10,105 nt of DNA from UBA935 sp031555615 (GCA_031555615.1 JAVBUF010000094.1:1-10105); one strand, 5' to 3'. Numbered from the stretch's first letter, positions 1-8,045 are shown. Program-made: numbers and translations. The notes: generated from the letters alone by a model not told the origin.

Positions 1-1034
1 CTGTCTTAGTGGCCATCGGTCTGGTAAAGGGATTTGACCTGCAGGTAAACACCATCGGTTCACTATATGAAATTTCTAATAAAGCACCAGCATTTCAGAT
101 GCCTCATATAACCTTTTCGCTGATCAGAAGCCAATTTGGCAATGCTGTAACCATAGCCCTGTTGGCGGCAGTTGAATCCCTGCTGTCCTGTGTCGTGGCA
201 GATAGTATGATTTATTCCAAACATCGTTCCAATATGGAATTGATCGCCCAGGGTGCCGGCAATATTTTCTCGGCATTATTTGGCGGTATTCCCGCTACCG
301 GAGCCATTGCCCGGACGGCGGCCAATGTGAAAAACGGCGGCCGGACTCCTATTGCCGGAATGGTCCATGCAGTAACACTATTATTGATCCTGGTGGTTTT
401 AATGCCTTATGCAGCCTTGATACCGATGCCGGCCATTGCCGCTATTTTGTTTATGGTAGCCTATAATATGAGTGAGTGGCGGGAGTTTGTCTATCTGGTA
501 AAAACCTCTCCCAAAAGTGATATTTCCGTGTTGCTGGTAACCTTTGTCCTGACCGTTACTTTTGATCTGGTAGTGGCCATGGAGGCCGGGATTTTATTTG
601 CCGCGGTACTGTTTATGAAGCGAATGAGTGATGTGACTCAGGTAGAAGGCTGGAAGTATGCGGATGCGGATGATGACGGCAATGAATTGCTGCCGGTTCC
701 GCCCAATACAGTTGTTTATGAACTTAACGGACCGATGTTTTTTGCGGCGGCGGATAAAATTCTGGATATTTCTTTACGGGATACCACAAAGGTACTGATC
801 CTGCGGATGAAGGGGGTTCACGCCATTGATGCCACCGCTATGCACAATCTGGAAAAGCTGCGGGAACGCTGCAATCACCATAAGGTACAGATGATTCTAT
901 CCCATGTGAATAATCAGCCTATGTCGGTTATGAAAAAAGCCCTTTTTGATGAAGATATCGGTAAGGAAAATTTTTGTGCCAATATTGAAGCAGCATTAAA
1001 ACGGGCAGACGAAATACAAAAAAACAGCAATTAA
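1..1034 (+). CDS. SulP-family anion permease with C-terminal STAS domain (5' truncated)
   Basis: This is the C-terminal part of a SulP/SLC26-type inner-membrane anion transporter. The frame is open through codons at 3-8 to the window edge, so the GTG at 9 is probably an internal valine rather than the start. Visible features are a hydrophobic helix with A-A-V-E-S-L-L near base 165-185, then the family signature GGIPATGAIARTAANVK (bases 282-332) near the substrate site, then several hydrophobic helices to about base 620. A short acidic linker (D-A-D-D-D-G-N) leads into a cytoplasmic STAS domain, about 700-1000, with V-V-Y-E-L-N-G-P-M-F-F and the loop I-D-A-T-A (825-839). Family members carry sulfate, bicarbonate or other anions, and this fragment does not show which. 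It ends 24 bases before mutS on the same strand, so read-through into mutS is plausible. The family call is secure; the substrate is not. Confidence 0.92.
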   Translation, partial: VLVAIGLVKGFDLQVNTIGSLYEISNKAPAFQMPHITFSLIRSQFGNAVTIALLAAVESLLSCVVADSMIYSKHRSNMELIAQGAGNIFSALFGGIPATGAIARTAANVKNGGRTPIAGMVHAVTLLLILVVLMPYAALIPMPAIAAILFMVAYNMSEWREFVYLVKTSPKSDISVLLVTFVLTVTFDLVVAMEAGILFAAVLFMKRMSDVTQVEGWKYADADDDGNELLPVPPNTVVYELNGPMFFAAADKILDISLRDTTKVLILRMKGVHAIDATAMHNLEKLRERCNHHKVQMILSHVNNQPMSVMKKALFDEDIGKENFCANIEAALKRADEIQKNSN

Positions 1035-1046
1035 ACATAAGAGAAC

Positions 1047-1051
1047 AGGAG
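1047..1051 (+). promoter_or_regulatory. Shine-Dalgarno site for mutS (GTG start)
   Basis: AGGAG lies 7 bases before the GTG at 1059. There is no competing in-frame ATG nearby upstream, and the protein starting at GTG (MAELTPMMQQYLETKK) matches the usual MutS N-terminus. The site therefore supports a GTG start, which may lower translation relative to ATG. Confidence 0.8.
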
Positions 1052-1058
1052 AAAAAAC

Positions 1059-3707
1059 GTGGCAGAATTAACGCCGATGATGCAACAATATCTGGAAACA
1101 AAAAAAGAATATCCGGACTGTATTCTTTTTTACCGGTTGGGAGATTTTTATGAAATGTTCTTTGAGGATGCCCTCACTGCATCCAGAGAACTGAGCATAA
1201 CCCTCACCGGTAAAAACTGCGGATTGGAAGAGCGTGCGCCCATGTGCGGGGTTCCTTACCATGCCGTGGAAGGGTATTTGTCCAAGCTGGTTGCCAAGGG
1301 TTATAAAGTGGCCATCTGTGAACAGGTGGAAGATCCCCGCTTTGCCAAAGGCCTGGTCAAGCGTGAAGTGGCCAGAGTGGTTTCTGCCGGGACCAACTTA
1401 AATGTCCAGGCCCTTGATGAAACGAAAAACAATTACATCATGTGTGTGGCTTATTTTCAGGGAAAATCAGGACTGGCGGTAGCGGATATCACTACCGGTG
1501 ATTTTTATCTGACAGAAGCCGAAGACCTGAAAAAGCTGATGGATGAGATTAATAAATTCAGCCCCACCGAAATTATCAGCAACGATGGTTTTCTGTTAAG
1601 CGGTGCCAATATAGATGATCTGAAAGAGCGCTTGGGAATCATCATTCATTCGTTGGATTCCCGTTTTTTTGATGATGATGGCTGCCAGCGGTGTTTGAAA
1701 CGGCATTTCAGGGTTGATTCGCTGCAGGGTCTGGGAATCCAGGATTTCCCCGCCGGAACGGTGGCGGCCGGGGCATTGCTGCAATATTTATATGATACCC
1801 AAAAGACCTCTTTAAGTCATATTACCCATCTGAATCCTTATCTTACCGGTACATACATGCTTTTGGACAGTTCCACCAGACGGAACCTGGAACTCACCGA
1901 AACCCTAAGGGAAAAACAAAAAAGAGGTTCCCTGCTTTGGGTTTTGGACAAAACCAAAACAGCTATGGGGGCCAGAACGCTGCGGGGGTATATCGAACAG
2001 CCGCTGATCGCCAGAGAACAGATGGAACAGCGCCTGGATGGGGTGGAAGCTTTCAGTAAAAACAGTATGATCCGGGATGAAATCAGGGAATACCTGAACC
2101 CCATATATGATCTGGAACGGTTACTGGGAAAGATCAGTTACCGGACAGCCAATCCTCGTGATCTCATTGCCTTTCGCAATTCCCTGCAGATGCTGGTGCC
2201 CATCAAGACGGTTCTGTCTAATCTGGACACCCATCTTTTAAATCAGATTCAGGAAGAAATAGACGGTCTGGAGGATATCAGCAGTCTGTTAGAGCAATCC
2301 ATTATGGAAGAGCCACCCATCGCCATCAAGGAAGGCGGTATTATCAAAGAAGGCTATGACGAGACCATTGATAAATTGAGGAATGCCAAGACCGAAGGAA
2401 AAAACTGGCTGGCCCAGCTGGAAGCGGATGAACGGGAACGGACCGGAATCAAGAATCTGAAGGTAAAATACAACAAAGTCTTTGGCTATTATCTGGAGGT
2501 AACCAATTCCTATAAGGGAATGGTGCCGGAAGATTACATCCGCAAACAGACTCTGGCCAATGCCGAGCGTTATACCACCCCCCGGTTAAAGGAGCTGGAA
2601 GACAGTATCCTGAATGCGGAGGATAAACTTTACGGACTGGAATATGAGCGGTTCTGTGAAATCAGAGATGTTATTGCGGGTCAGATGGAACGGATTCAGA
2701 GAACGGCTAAGGGAGTGGCCGGCCTGGATGTTCTGACTGCGTTATCTTATGTGGCGGAGCGCAATCATTATGTCCGCCCGTCCCTCAATGAAAAAGGCAA
2801 TATTGATATTAAAAACGGCCGTCATCCGGTGGTGGAACAGGTGATTGACGGCGGCATGTTTGTGGCAAACGATACCCATCTGGATAACGGAAAAAACTGT
2901 ATAGCAGTGATTACCGGCCCCAATATGGCCGGAAAATCCACCTATATGAGACAAACGGCATTGATTGTCTTGATGGCTCAGATCGGCAGCTTTGTTCCCG
3001 CCGATAAAGCCAATATCGGCATTGTGGACCGGATCTTTACCCGGGTTGGGGCTTCCGATGATCTGGCCAGCGGACAGAGTACTTTTATGGTGGAAATGAA
3101 TGAAGTGGCCAATATTTTACGGAATGCCACTCCTGACAGTCTGCTGATTCTGGATGAAATCGGCAGGGGAACCTCTACCTTCGACGGTTTGAGCATTGCC
3201 TGGGCGGTGATCGAGCATATCAGTAACCGAAAGTTTCTGGGGGCCAAGACCCTGTTTGCCACCCATTATCACGAACTCACCGAACTGGAAGGAAAGATGA
3301 GCAATGTCAATAATTATTGCATTGCCGTTAATGAAAAAGGGGATGATATCGTCTTCCTGCGCAAGATTATCAAAGGCGGAGCTGACCGCAGTTACGGCAT
3401 TCAGGTAGCAAAGCTGGCGGGGGTTCCGGAGATGGTCATCGACCGGGCCAAAGAAATTGCCGAACAGCTCAGCGATAATGATATCATGGAGAAATTAAAG
3501 GATTTATCGGTAGAACAAAAATTTGACAAGAAAAAACCGGTTCAATATGATGAAGTGGATTTGACACAAATGTCTTTATTTGATACCGTAAAAGATGAGG
3601 ATGTCCTGGAAGAGTTAAGCAGTATCGATATATCCAATCTGACTCCGGTAGATGCGCTGAATACCTTGTACCGTTTACAAAACAGACTGAAGAACCGTTG
3701 GAAGTAA
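1059..3707 (+). CDS. mutS: DNA mismatch repair ATPase MutS
   Basis: MutS binds mismatches and small insertion/deletion loops and, on exchanging ADP for ATP, becomes a sliding clamp that recruits MutL. The 882-residue length is normal for the family. The mismatch-wedge motif F-Y-E (residues 30-32, within G-D-F-Y-E-M-F) is intact. The connector, lever and clamp domains follow. The ATPase domain has Walker A GPNMAGKST (620-628), the Walker B/signature segment L-L-I-L-D-E-I-G-R-G-T-S-T (695-707), and T-H-Y-H-E-L (735-740). Near the C-terminus Q-M-S-L-F (837-841) fits the QxxLF sliding-clamp (DnaN) binding consensus, which in Bacillus MutS directs it to replication sites. The gene starts at GTG and its stop codon abuts the mutL ribosome-binding site. 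Homopolymers in the gene include A7 at 1100-1106 and T7 at 1664-1670. All key residues are present, so it should be functional. Confidence 0.98.
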   Translation: MAELTPMMQQYLETKKEYPDCILFYRLGDFYEMFFEDALTASRELSITLTGKNCGLEERAPMCGVPYHAVEGYLSKLVAKGYKVAICEQVEDPRFAKGLVKREVARVVSAGTNLNVQALDETKNNYIMCVAYFQGKSGLAVADITTGDFYLTEAEDLKKLMDEINKFSPTEIISNDGFLLSGANIDDLKERLGIIIHSLDSRFFDDDGCQRCLKRHFRVDSLQGLGIQDFPAGTVAAGALLQYLYDTQKTSLSHITHLNPYLTGTYMLLDSSTRRNLELTETLREKQKRGSLLWVLDKTKTAMGARTLRGYIEQPLIAREQMEQRLDGVEAFSKNSMIRDEIREYLNPIYDLERLLGKISYRTANPRDLIAFRNSLQMLVPIKTVLSNLDTHLLNQIQEEIDGLEDISSLLEQSIMEEPPIAIKEGGIIKEGYDETIDKLRNAKTEGKNWLAQLEADERERTGIKNLKVKYNKVFGYYLEVTNSYKGMVPEDYIRKQTLANAERYTTPRLKELEDSILNAEDKLYGLEYERFCEIRDVIAGQMERIQRTAKGVAGLDVLTALSYVAERNHYVRPSLNEKGNIDIKNGRHPVVEQVIDGGMFVANDTHLDNGKNCIAVITGPNMAGKSTYMRQTALIVLMAQIGSFVPADKANIGIVDRIFTRVGASDDLASGQSTFMVEMNEVANILRNATPDSLLILDEIGRGTSTFDGLSIAWAVIEHISNRKFLGAKTLFATHYHELTELEGKMSNVNNYCIAVNEKGDDIVFLRKIIKGGADRSYGIQVAKLAGVPEMVIDRAKEIAEQLSDNDIMEKLKDLSVEQKFDKKKPVQYDEVDLTQMSLFDTVKDEDVLEELSSIDISNLTPVDALNTLYRLQNRLKNRWK

Positions 3708-3713
3708 AGGAGG
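3706..3713 (+). promoter_or_regulatory. Strong Shine-Dalgarno site for mutL, overlapping the mutS stop
   Basis: AAAGGAGG begins inside the mutS TAA stop (3705-3707) and ends 4 bases before the mutL ATG at 3718. This packing implies that mutS and mutL are co-transcribed and probably translationally coupled. Confidence 0.85.
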
Positions 3714-3717
3714 AAAT

Positions 3718-5655
3718 ATGGCTCAAATCAATTTGTTAGAACAATCAACCATTGACAAAATTGCCGCCGGAGAAGTGGTGGAGCGTCCTTCCAGTGTGGT
3801 CAAGGAACTGGTGGAAAATGCCATTGATGCCGGTGCCACAGCCATCACCGTGGAAATAAAAGAGGGTGGTATTTCCTTTATCCGGATTACCGACAATGGC
3901 TGCGGGATTGAGAAAGAACAGATTGAAAAGGCTTTTTTGCGGCATGCTACCAGCAAAATCCAGTCGGCTGAAGACTTAACCACCATCCAAAGCCTTGGCT
4001 TCCGCGGAGAAGCACTATCCAGCATCGCGGCTGTGGCGGAGGTGGAACTGATTACCAAAAGGGCTGAAAGTCTTACCGGTATCCGCTATACGCGAAGAGG
4101 CACCGAGGATTCTCAAATGGAGGAAATAGGCGCCCCCAATGGAACGACTTTTATTATCCGCAACCTGTTCTTCAATGTGCCGGTGCGTAAGAAATTTCTG
4201 AAACAAGCCCCCACGGAAGGCGGTTATATTGCGGATATGATGGAGCATATGGCCCTATCCCGTCCGGCGGTTTCGTTCAAATTTACCAACAATGGTCAAA
4301 CCCGCTTTCATACTTCAGGGAATGGTGACTTAAAAGAGGTTATTTACCGTATATACGGAAGAGATATAACAAATAATCTACTGGATGTGGAGCTGCAAAA
4401 TGCCCACGGCAGCATCAGCCTGCGGGGCTACCTGGGCAAGCCGGAATTAAACCGGGCCAATCGCAATTTTGAATTCTTTTTTGTGAATGGCAGATATATT
4501 AAAAGTGAGTTGCTGTCAAAAGGGTTAGAGGAAGGATATAAGCAGTTTTTAATGCAGCATAAATTTCCCTTTGCGGTACTTCAGATGGACATCGATACCG
4601 CCCTGGTGGATGTCAATGTGCATCCCACGAAAATGGAAATCCGGTTCACGCAGGAAGGAGAAATCCTTAACTTTTTATCTGAAGGCGTTAAAAAAATTAT
4701 GTGCGGAAAAGAGTTGATTCCATCGACTGAATTGGTCAAGGAAGTACAGCCCCCCCGCCAGACAATAAAGGCACCGGAGCCTTTTGAAGTGCAAAGGACA
4801 CGGAAGGAAAAAGACGAGACGGCAAATATTGTGGTTGCTGAGGAAGCCGCATACAAGTTGCAAGATAATTCTGGAAAATTGCAGGAGAATACAGAAAAAA
4901 TGCGGGAAATCCTGCAAAAAAGCAGTATCGGAAGAGTTTTGGGGGGCGAAAGTACTATTTCTCGCGCCGGCAGTGAAAACATTCATAATAATATTATTAA
5001 GGCGGAAAAACACATTTTGGTTGAACGGCCAACCCAAATGAATTTTTTTGAAGATCAGTTTCTTTCCCATGAGGCCAAAACTCAATATGAGATTTTAGGG
5101 CAGGTATTTGGTACCTATTGGATTGTATCTTTTGGGGAACGATTAATTTTTATCGATCAGCATGCTGCGCATGAAAAGGTGAAGTATGAAAGATTGATCA
5201 AAGAATTGGCAGATAAAACCATCCTTTCACAGATGATCAGCCCGCCTGTTATTTTACAGCTCTCCGGACGGGAAGAAAGTGTCTTGAAAGAATACGGGGA
5301 TTCTTTTGCCGCCATGGGCTTTGAAATCGAAGAATTCGGTGAAAATGCTTATGCTCTGAGAAGTGTTCCTACCGATCTATACGGGTGCCGGGAAGCCGAT
5401 CTTTTTCTGGAGATATTGGATGAGTTATGGGAAGGAACCGGTAACGGTGTTTTGGCGGTGATGGACCATAAAATTGCATCGGCAGCCTGTAAAGCGGCTG
5501 TGAAAGGAAACAGTAAACTGTCCCGTGAAGAACTGGAAAATTTAATTGAAGAATTACTGACCCTTGAGAATCCTTATCACTGTCCTCACGGCCGGCCTAC
5601 CATGATTTCCATGAGCCAGTATGAAATTGAAAAAAAATTCAAACGGATTCTTTAG
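3718..5655 (+). CDS. mutL: DNA mismatch repair protein MutL (endonuclease type)
   Basis: MutL is the ATP-gated mediator recruited by MutS; in bacteria without MutH it nicks the new strand itself. The 645-residue protein has an N-terminal GHKL ATPase: E-L-V-E-N with E30 and N34, D-N-G-C-G-I (59-64), and G-F-R-G-E-A-L-S-S-I (94-103). A variable linker follows, about 335-450. The C-terminal domain carries the complete metal-endonuclease set: DQHAAHEKVKYE (480-491, fitting DQHA(X)2E(X)4E), A-C-K (C591), C-P-H-G-R-P (622-627) and F-x-R (F641, R643). Q-M-N-F-F (440-444) at the end of the linker resembles a sliding-clamp motif; Q-M-I-S-P-P in the C-terminal domain lies about where I recall the Bacillus MutL clamp motif. 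It starts at ATG after a strong ribosome site. An A8 run (5630-5637) sits five codons before the end. The family call is certain; the nuclease activity is inferred from motifs. Confidence 0.98.
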   Translation: MAQINLLEQSTIDKIAAGEVVERPSSVVKELVENAIDAGATAITVEIKEGGISFIRITDNGCGIEKEQIEKAFLRHATSKIQSAEDLTTIQSLGFRGEALSSIAAVAEVELITKRAESLTGIRYTRRGTEDSQMEEIGAPNGTTFIIRNLFFNVPVRKKFLKQAPTEGGYIADMMEHMALSRPAVSFKFTNNGQTRFHTSGNGDLKEVIYRIYGRDITNNLLDVELQNAHGSISLRGYLGKPELNRANRNFEFFFVNGRYIKSELLSKGLEEGYKQFLMQHKFPFAVLQMDIDTALVDVNVHPTKMEIRFTQEGEILNFLSEGVKKIMCGKELIPSTELVKEVQPPRQTIKAPEPFEVQRTRKEKDETANIVVAEEAAYKLQDNSGKLQENTEKMREILQKSSIGRVLGGESTISRAGSENIHNNIIKAEKHILVERPTQMNFFEDQFLSHEAKTQYEILGQVFGTYWIVSFGERLIFIDQHAAHEKVKYERLIKELADKTILSQMISPPVILQLSGREESVLKEYGDSFAAMGFEIEEFGENAYALRSVPTDLYGCREADLFLEILDELWEGTGNGVLAVMDHKIASAACKAAVKGNSKLSREELENLIEELLTLENPYHCPHGRPTMISMSQYEIEKKFKRIL

Positions 5656-5681
5656 AAGGGTTCATTTAGAAGGAGTTCAGA

Positions 5682-6632
5682 ATGCATATGAAACCTCTTA
5701 TTATCTTAACAGGACCTACGGCAGTAGGGAAAACAGCGCTTTCTATAACCTTAGCAAAATGCATTGGCGGAGAAATCATCTCCGCCGATTCTATGCAGGT
5801 ATACCGGCATATGGACATCGGTTCGGCGAAGATTACCCAAGGGGAAATGCAGGGGGTTCCACATCATCTGCTGGATGTTCTGGAACCCACAGAAGAATTT
5901 AACGTAGTAACCTTTCAAAAACTGGCCAAGGAAAGTCTTCGGGACATTTACAGCCGGGGACGTATCCCCATCATTGCCGGCGGAACAGGGTTTTATATCC
6001 AGGCGCTTTTGTATGATTTTGATTTTACGGAAAATGAAGCTGATACCTCTTACCGTCGGGAACTGGAAAAGTTGGGTGAAGAAAAAGGCAATGCTTATCT
6101 TTATAGGATGCTTTGTGAAGTTGATCCGGAATCAGCTGAAAGTATTCATGAAAACAACCGCAAGCGAATCATTCGTGCATTGGAGTTTTATCAATTCACC
6201 GGCGGCCGGATTTCTCAGCATAATCAAGCCGAGAGAGAGAAGGAATCACCCTATAATTTTTGCTATTTTGTTTTAAATGATGATCGCGGCAAAATTTATA
6301 GTAAGATTGATCAAAGAGTGGATCAGATGCTGGCAGATGGGTTGGTAGCTGAAGTAAAAAAACTGCAAAGTATGGGATGCACGCGTGACATGGTATCCAT
6401 GCAGGGTCTGGGATATAAGGAAATCCTTGCTTATCTGGAAGGAGAGAGTTCCCTTGATGATGCAGTTATGCTGCTTAAACGGGATACCAGACATTTTGCC
6501 AAACGGCAGCTGACATGGTTTCGCCGGGAACGGGAAGTGATATGGTTGGATAAACCGACATTTGGTTATGATGAGGATGCCATGGTAAAAGAAATGTGCC
6601 ATAGACTGAAGGAAAAAGGAATTATAAGATGA
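5682..6632 (+). CDS. miaA: tRNA dimethylallyltransferase MiaA
   Basis: MiaA transfers the dimethylallyl group from DMAPP to N6 of A37 in tRNAs that read codons starting with U, giving i6A, which steadies codon-anticodon pairing and reading frame. The 316 residues show the P-loop GPTAVGKT (11-18), S-A-D-S-M-Q-V-Y with the expected catalytic Asp at D36, M-D-I-G-S-A-K (44-50), P-H-H-L-L-D-V (60-66), A-G-G-T-G-F-Y-I (99-106), N-R-K-R-I-I-R-A-L-E (159-168), G-L-G-Y-K-E (242-247) and the basic R-H-F-A-K-R-Q-L-T-W-F-R (270-281). The ATG at 5682 is preferred over the in-frame ATG at 5688 because AAGGAG at 5670-5675 is 6 bases from the first and 12 from the second. mutS-mutL-miaA order is common in bacteria. 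The hfq gene that often follows miaA is not here. The stop overlaps the next start. Confidence 0.97.
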   Translation: MHMKPLIILTGPTAVGKTALSITLAKCIGGEIISADSMQVYRHMDIGSAKITQGEMQGVPHHLLDVLEPTEEFNVVTFQKLAKESLRDIYSRGRIPIIAGGTGFYIQALLYDFDFTENEADTSYRRELEKLGEEKGNAYLYRMLCEVDPESAESIHENNRKRIIRALEFYQFTGGRISQHNQAEREKESPYNFCYFVLNDDRGKIYSKIDQRVDQMLADGLVAEVKKLQSMGCTRDMVSMQGLGYKEILAYLEGESSLDDAVMLLKRDTRHFAKRQLTWFRREREVIWLDKPTFGYDEDAMVKEMCHRLKEKGIIR

Positions 6633-7942
6633 TGGAAAAAGAACAATTAAAAGAATATTACGGTGAAATCGGGATATCAGAGCCGGTCTGGCAGTTTGGT
6701 GAAACAATTGCCGATGAACTTGGGGAACGTTTTCGGGAAATCGACCGGATCGCAGAGTTTAATCAGCTAAAGGTTCTGAAGGCACTGCAGGATAATCAGG
6801 TCAGTGAGGCTCATTTGCTGGGGACCACCGGCTATGGCTATAATGACCTGGGACGGGATACTTTGGAAAAGGTTTACGGAGCGGTATTTCATACCGAGGA
6901 TGCCCTGGTGCGGCCGCAGATCACTTGCGGAACCCATGCCCTGGCGCTGGCCCTGATGAGTAATCTGCGCCCCGGTGATGAACTGCTTTCGCCCGTGGGA
7001 AAACCCTATGATACACTGGAAGAAGTGATTGGTATACGGCCCTCAAAGGGCTCTCTTGCGGAATACGGTATTACTTACCGGCAGGTGGATCTACTATCGG
7101 ACGGCGGTTTTGACTGGGACGGCATCCGTGGGGCTATTCATTCCCGGACCAGACTGATCACCATTCAGCGTTCCAAGGGATATCAGACCAGACCGACTTT
7201 ATCGGTTGAAAGAATCGGTGAATTGATTGCTTTTATCAAAGGGATAAAACCCGATGTTATCTGCATGGTGGATAATTGTTACGGTGAGTTTGTGGAGCCC
7301 AGGGAACCTTCCGATGTGGGAGCCGATCTGGTGGTGGGATCCCTGATTAAAAATCCTGGCGGGGGCCTGGCTCCCATTGGCGGGTATATTGCCGGCAAAA
7401 AGGAATATGTGGAACAGGCTGCTTTTCGTCTGACCTCTCCTGGATTAGGCAAAGAAGTGGGGGCATCACTGGGCATCTTAAGTTCCTTTTATCAGGGGCT
7501 GTTCCTGGCTCCCACAGTAACCGCCGGTGCGTTAAAAGGAGCCATATTTGCGGCGAATATTTACGAGAGACTGGGCTTTCGGGTAGTGCCGGATGGCAAA
7601 GAATCCCGACATGATATTATTCAGGCAGTTACCTTTGGCAATCCGGAAGGAGTCATTGCTTTTTGCCAGGGTATTCAAAGTGCGGCACCTATTGACAGTC
7701 ATGTAACACCGGAACCCTGGGATATGCCCGGTTATGACAGTCCGGTGATTATGGCGGCAGGAGCTTTTGTTTCCGGATCCTCTATCGAACTCAGTGCCGA
7801 CGGTCCCATCAAGGAACCTTTCGCGGTTTATTTTCAGGGTGGATTAACCTGGCCCCATGCCAAAATAGGCATTTTGAAAACCCTGCAGAAGCTGACAGAA
7901 AAGAAAATAATCAGTGGCGATTTTCGTCGTTTTATAAAATAA
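6629..7942 (+). CDS. YnbB-family PLP-dependent enzyme (methionine gamma-lyase-like, 'aluminum resistance' family)
   Basis: This 437-residue protein strongly resembles Bacillus YnbB, a fold-type I PLP enzyme family annotated as methionine gamma-lyase-like or as an aluminum resistance protein. Its true substrate is uncertain. Visible motifs include G-T-T-G-Y-G-Y-N-D near residue 65-73, G-T-H-A (101-104), Q-R-S-K-G-Y, V-D-N-C-Y-G-E-F (214-221, the Asp expected to contact the PLP ring nitrogen) and G-S-L-I-K-N-P-G-G-G, where K241 is the probable Schiff-base lysine. The C-terminal S-I-E-L-S-A-D-G-P-I segment is also typical. No signal peptide or membrane helix is seen, so it should be cytosolic. 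Its ATG (6629) overlaps the miaA TGA as ATGA, which suggests translational coupling; a second ATG at 6632 is an alternative start. AAAGGA at 6615-6620 serves as the ribosome site. The family call is strong; the reaction is unproven. Confidence 0.94.
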   Translation: MMEKEQLKEYYGEIGISEPVWQFGETIADELGERFREIDRIAEFNQLKVLKALQDNQVSEAHLLGTTGYGYNDLGRDTLEKVYGAVFHTEDALVRPQITCGTHALALALMSNLRPGDELLSPVGKPYDTLEEVIGIRPSKGSLAEYGITYRQVDLLSDGGFDWDGIRGAIHSRTRLITIQRSKGYQTRPTLSVERIGELIAFIKGIKPDVICMVDNCYGEFVEPREPSDVGADLVVGSLIKNPGGGLAPIGGYIAGKKEYVEQAAFRLTSPGLGKEVGASLGILSSFYQGLFLAPTVTAGALKGAIFAANIYERLGFRVVPDGKESRHDIIQAVTFGNPEGVIAFCQGIQSAAPIDSHVTPEPWDMPGYDSPVIMAAGAFVSGSSIELSADGPIKEPFAVYFQGGLTWPHAKIGILKTLQKLTEKKIISGDFRRFIK

Positions 7943-7945
7943 ATT

Positions 7946-7972
7946 ATGGAATTTTTAAGAAAAATTTTCCAT
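7946..7972 (+). other. Imperfect AT-rich hairpin after the ynbB-like gene
   Basis: ATGGAA (7946-7951) pairs with TTCCAT (7967-7972), and TTTTT (7952-7956) with AAAAA (7960-7964), leaving a two-base bulge and a three-base loop. Only two G-C pairs are present and no T-tract follows, so it is a poor intrinsic terminator. It may be a weak pause or 3'-end stabilising structure, or chance in AT-rich DNA. Confidence 0.35.
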
Positions 7973-8000
7973 GAAATTGGTATACATAATTTACGGTTTG

Positions 8001-8012
8001 TGTTAATATGAT
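8001..8012 (+). promoter_or_regulatory. Possible promoter -10 region for the DUF4321-radC-mre genes
   Basis: In the 103-base gap 7943-8045, TGTTAATAT (8001-8009) looks like an extended -10 element and TATGAT (8007-8012) matches five of six bases of TATAAT. I find no convincing -35 hexamer at standard spacing. The gap is the only place in the downstream half with room for a promoter, so this is a position-based guess. Confidence 0.25.
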
Positions 8013-8033
8013 TAATAGTTGTGGGTACAGAAG

Positions 8034-8039
8034 AGGAGG
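8034..8039 (+). promoter_or_regulatory. Shine-Dalgarno site fixing the DUF4321 start
   Basis: AGGAGG ends 6 bases before the ATG at 8046. The same frame is open back to a GTG-like codon region near 8019, but a start there would place this site inside the gene and would have no ribosome site of its own. The 78-residue form is therefore preferred. Confidence 0.85.
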
Positions 8040-8045
8040 TGCTAT

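Noticed and set aside
9..11. GTG at 9 as the true start of the transporter gene
   Set aside because: The frame remains open to the window edge, the N-terminal half of the SulP membrane domain would be missing, and no ribosome site can be seen, so the gene is simply cut by the window.
4784..5041. 85-codon + strand ORF in another frame within mutL
   Set aside because: It lies in the variable linker, is Lys/Arg rich without any recognisable motif, and the mutL frame continues intact on both sides; a frame shadow.
4581..5085. Antisense ORFs of 133 and 136 codons opposite mutL
   Set aside because: They have no ribosome sites or family motifs, and their length is explained by the purine-rich coding strand of the linker.
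5621..5902. 93-codon + strand ORF spanning the mutL-miaA junction as a gene
   Set aside because: It starts inside mutL and overlaps the miaA P-loop region in another frame, with no motif or ribosome site; noted only as the reading frame reached if the A8 run loses a base.
6633..6700. Expected hfq gene after miaA
   Set aside because: The bases after miaA are fully taken by the YnbB-family gene, and no Hfq-like sequence is present in any frame I read; hfq absence here is not remarkable in Gram-positive bacteria.
8019..8045. Longer start for the DUF4321 gene
   Set aside because: The extra nine codons cover the AGGAGG ribosome site and do not resemble the family N-terminus (M-K/R-K-N-x-W).
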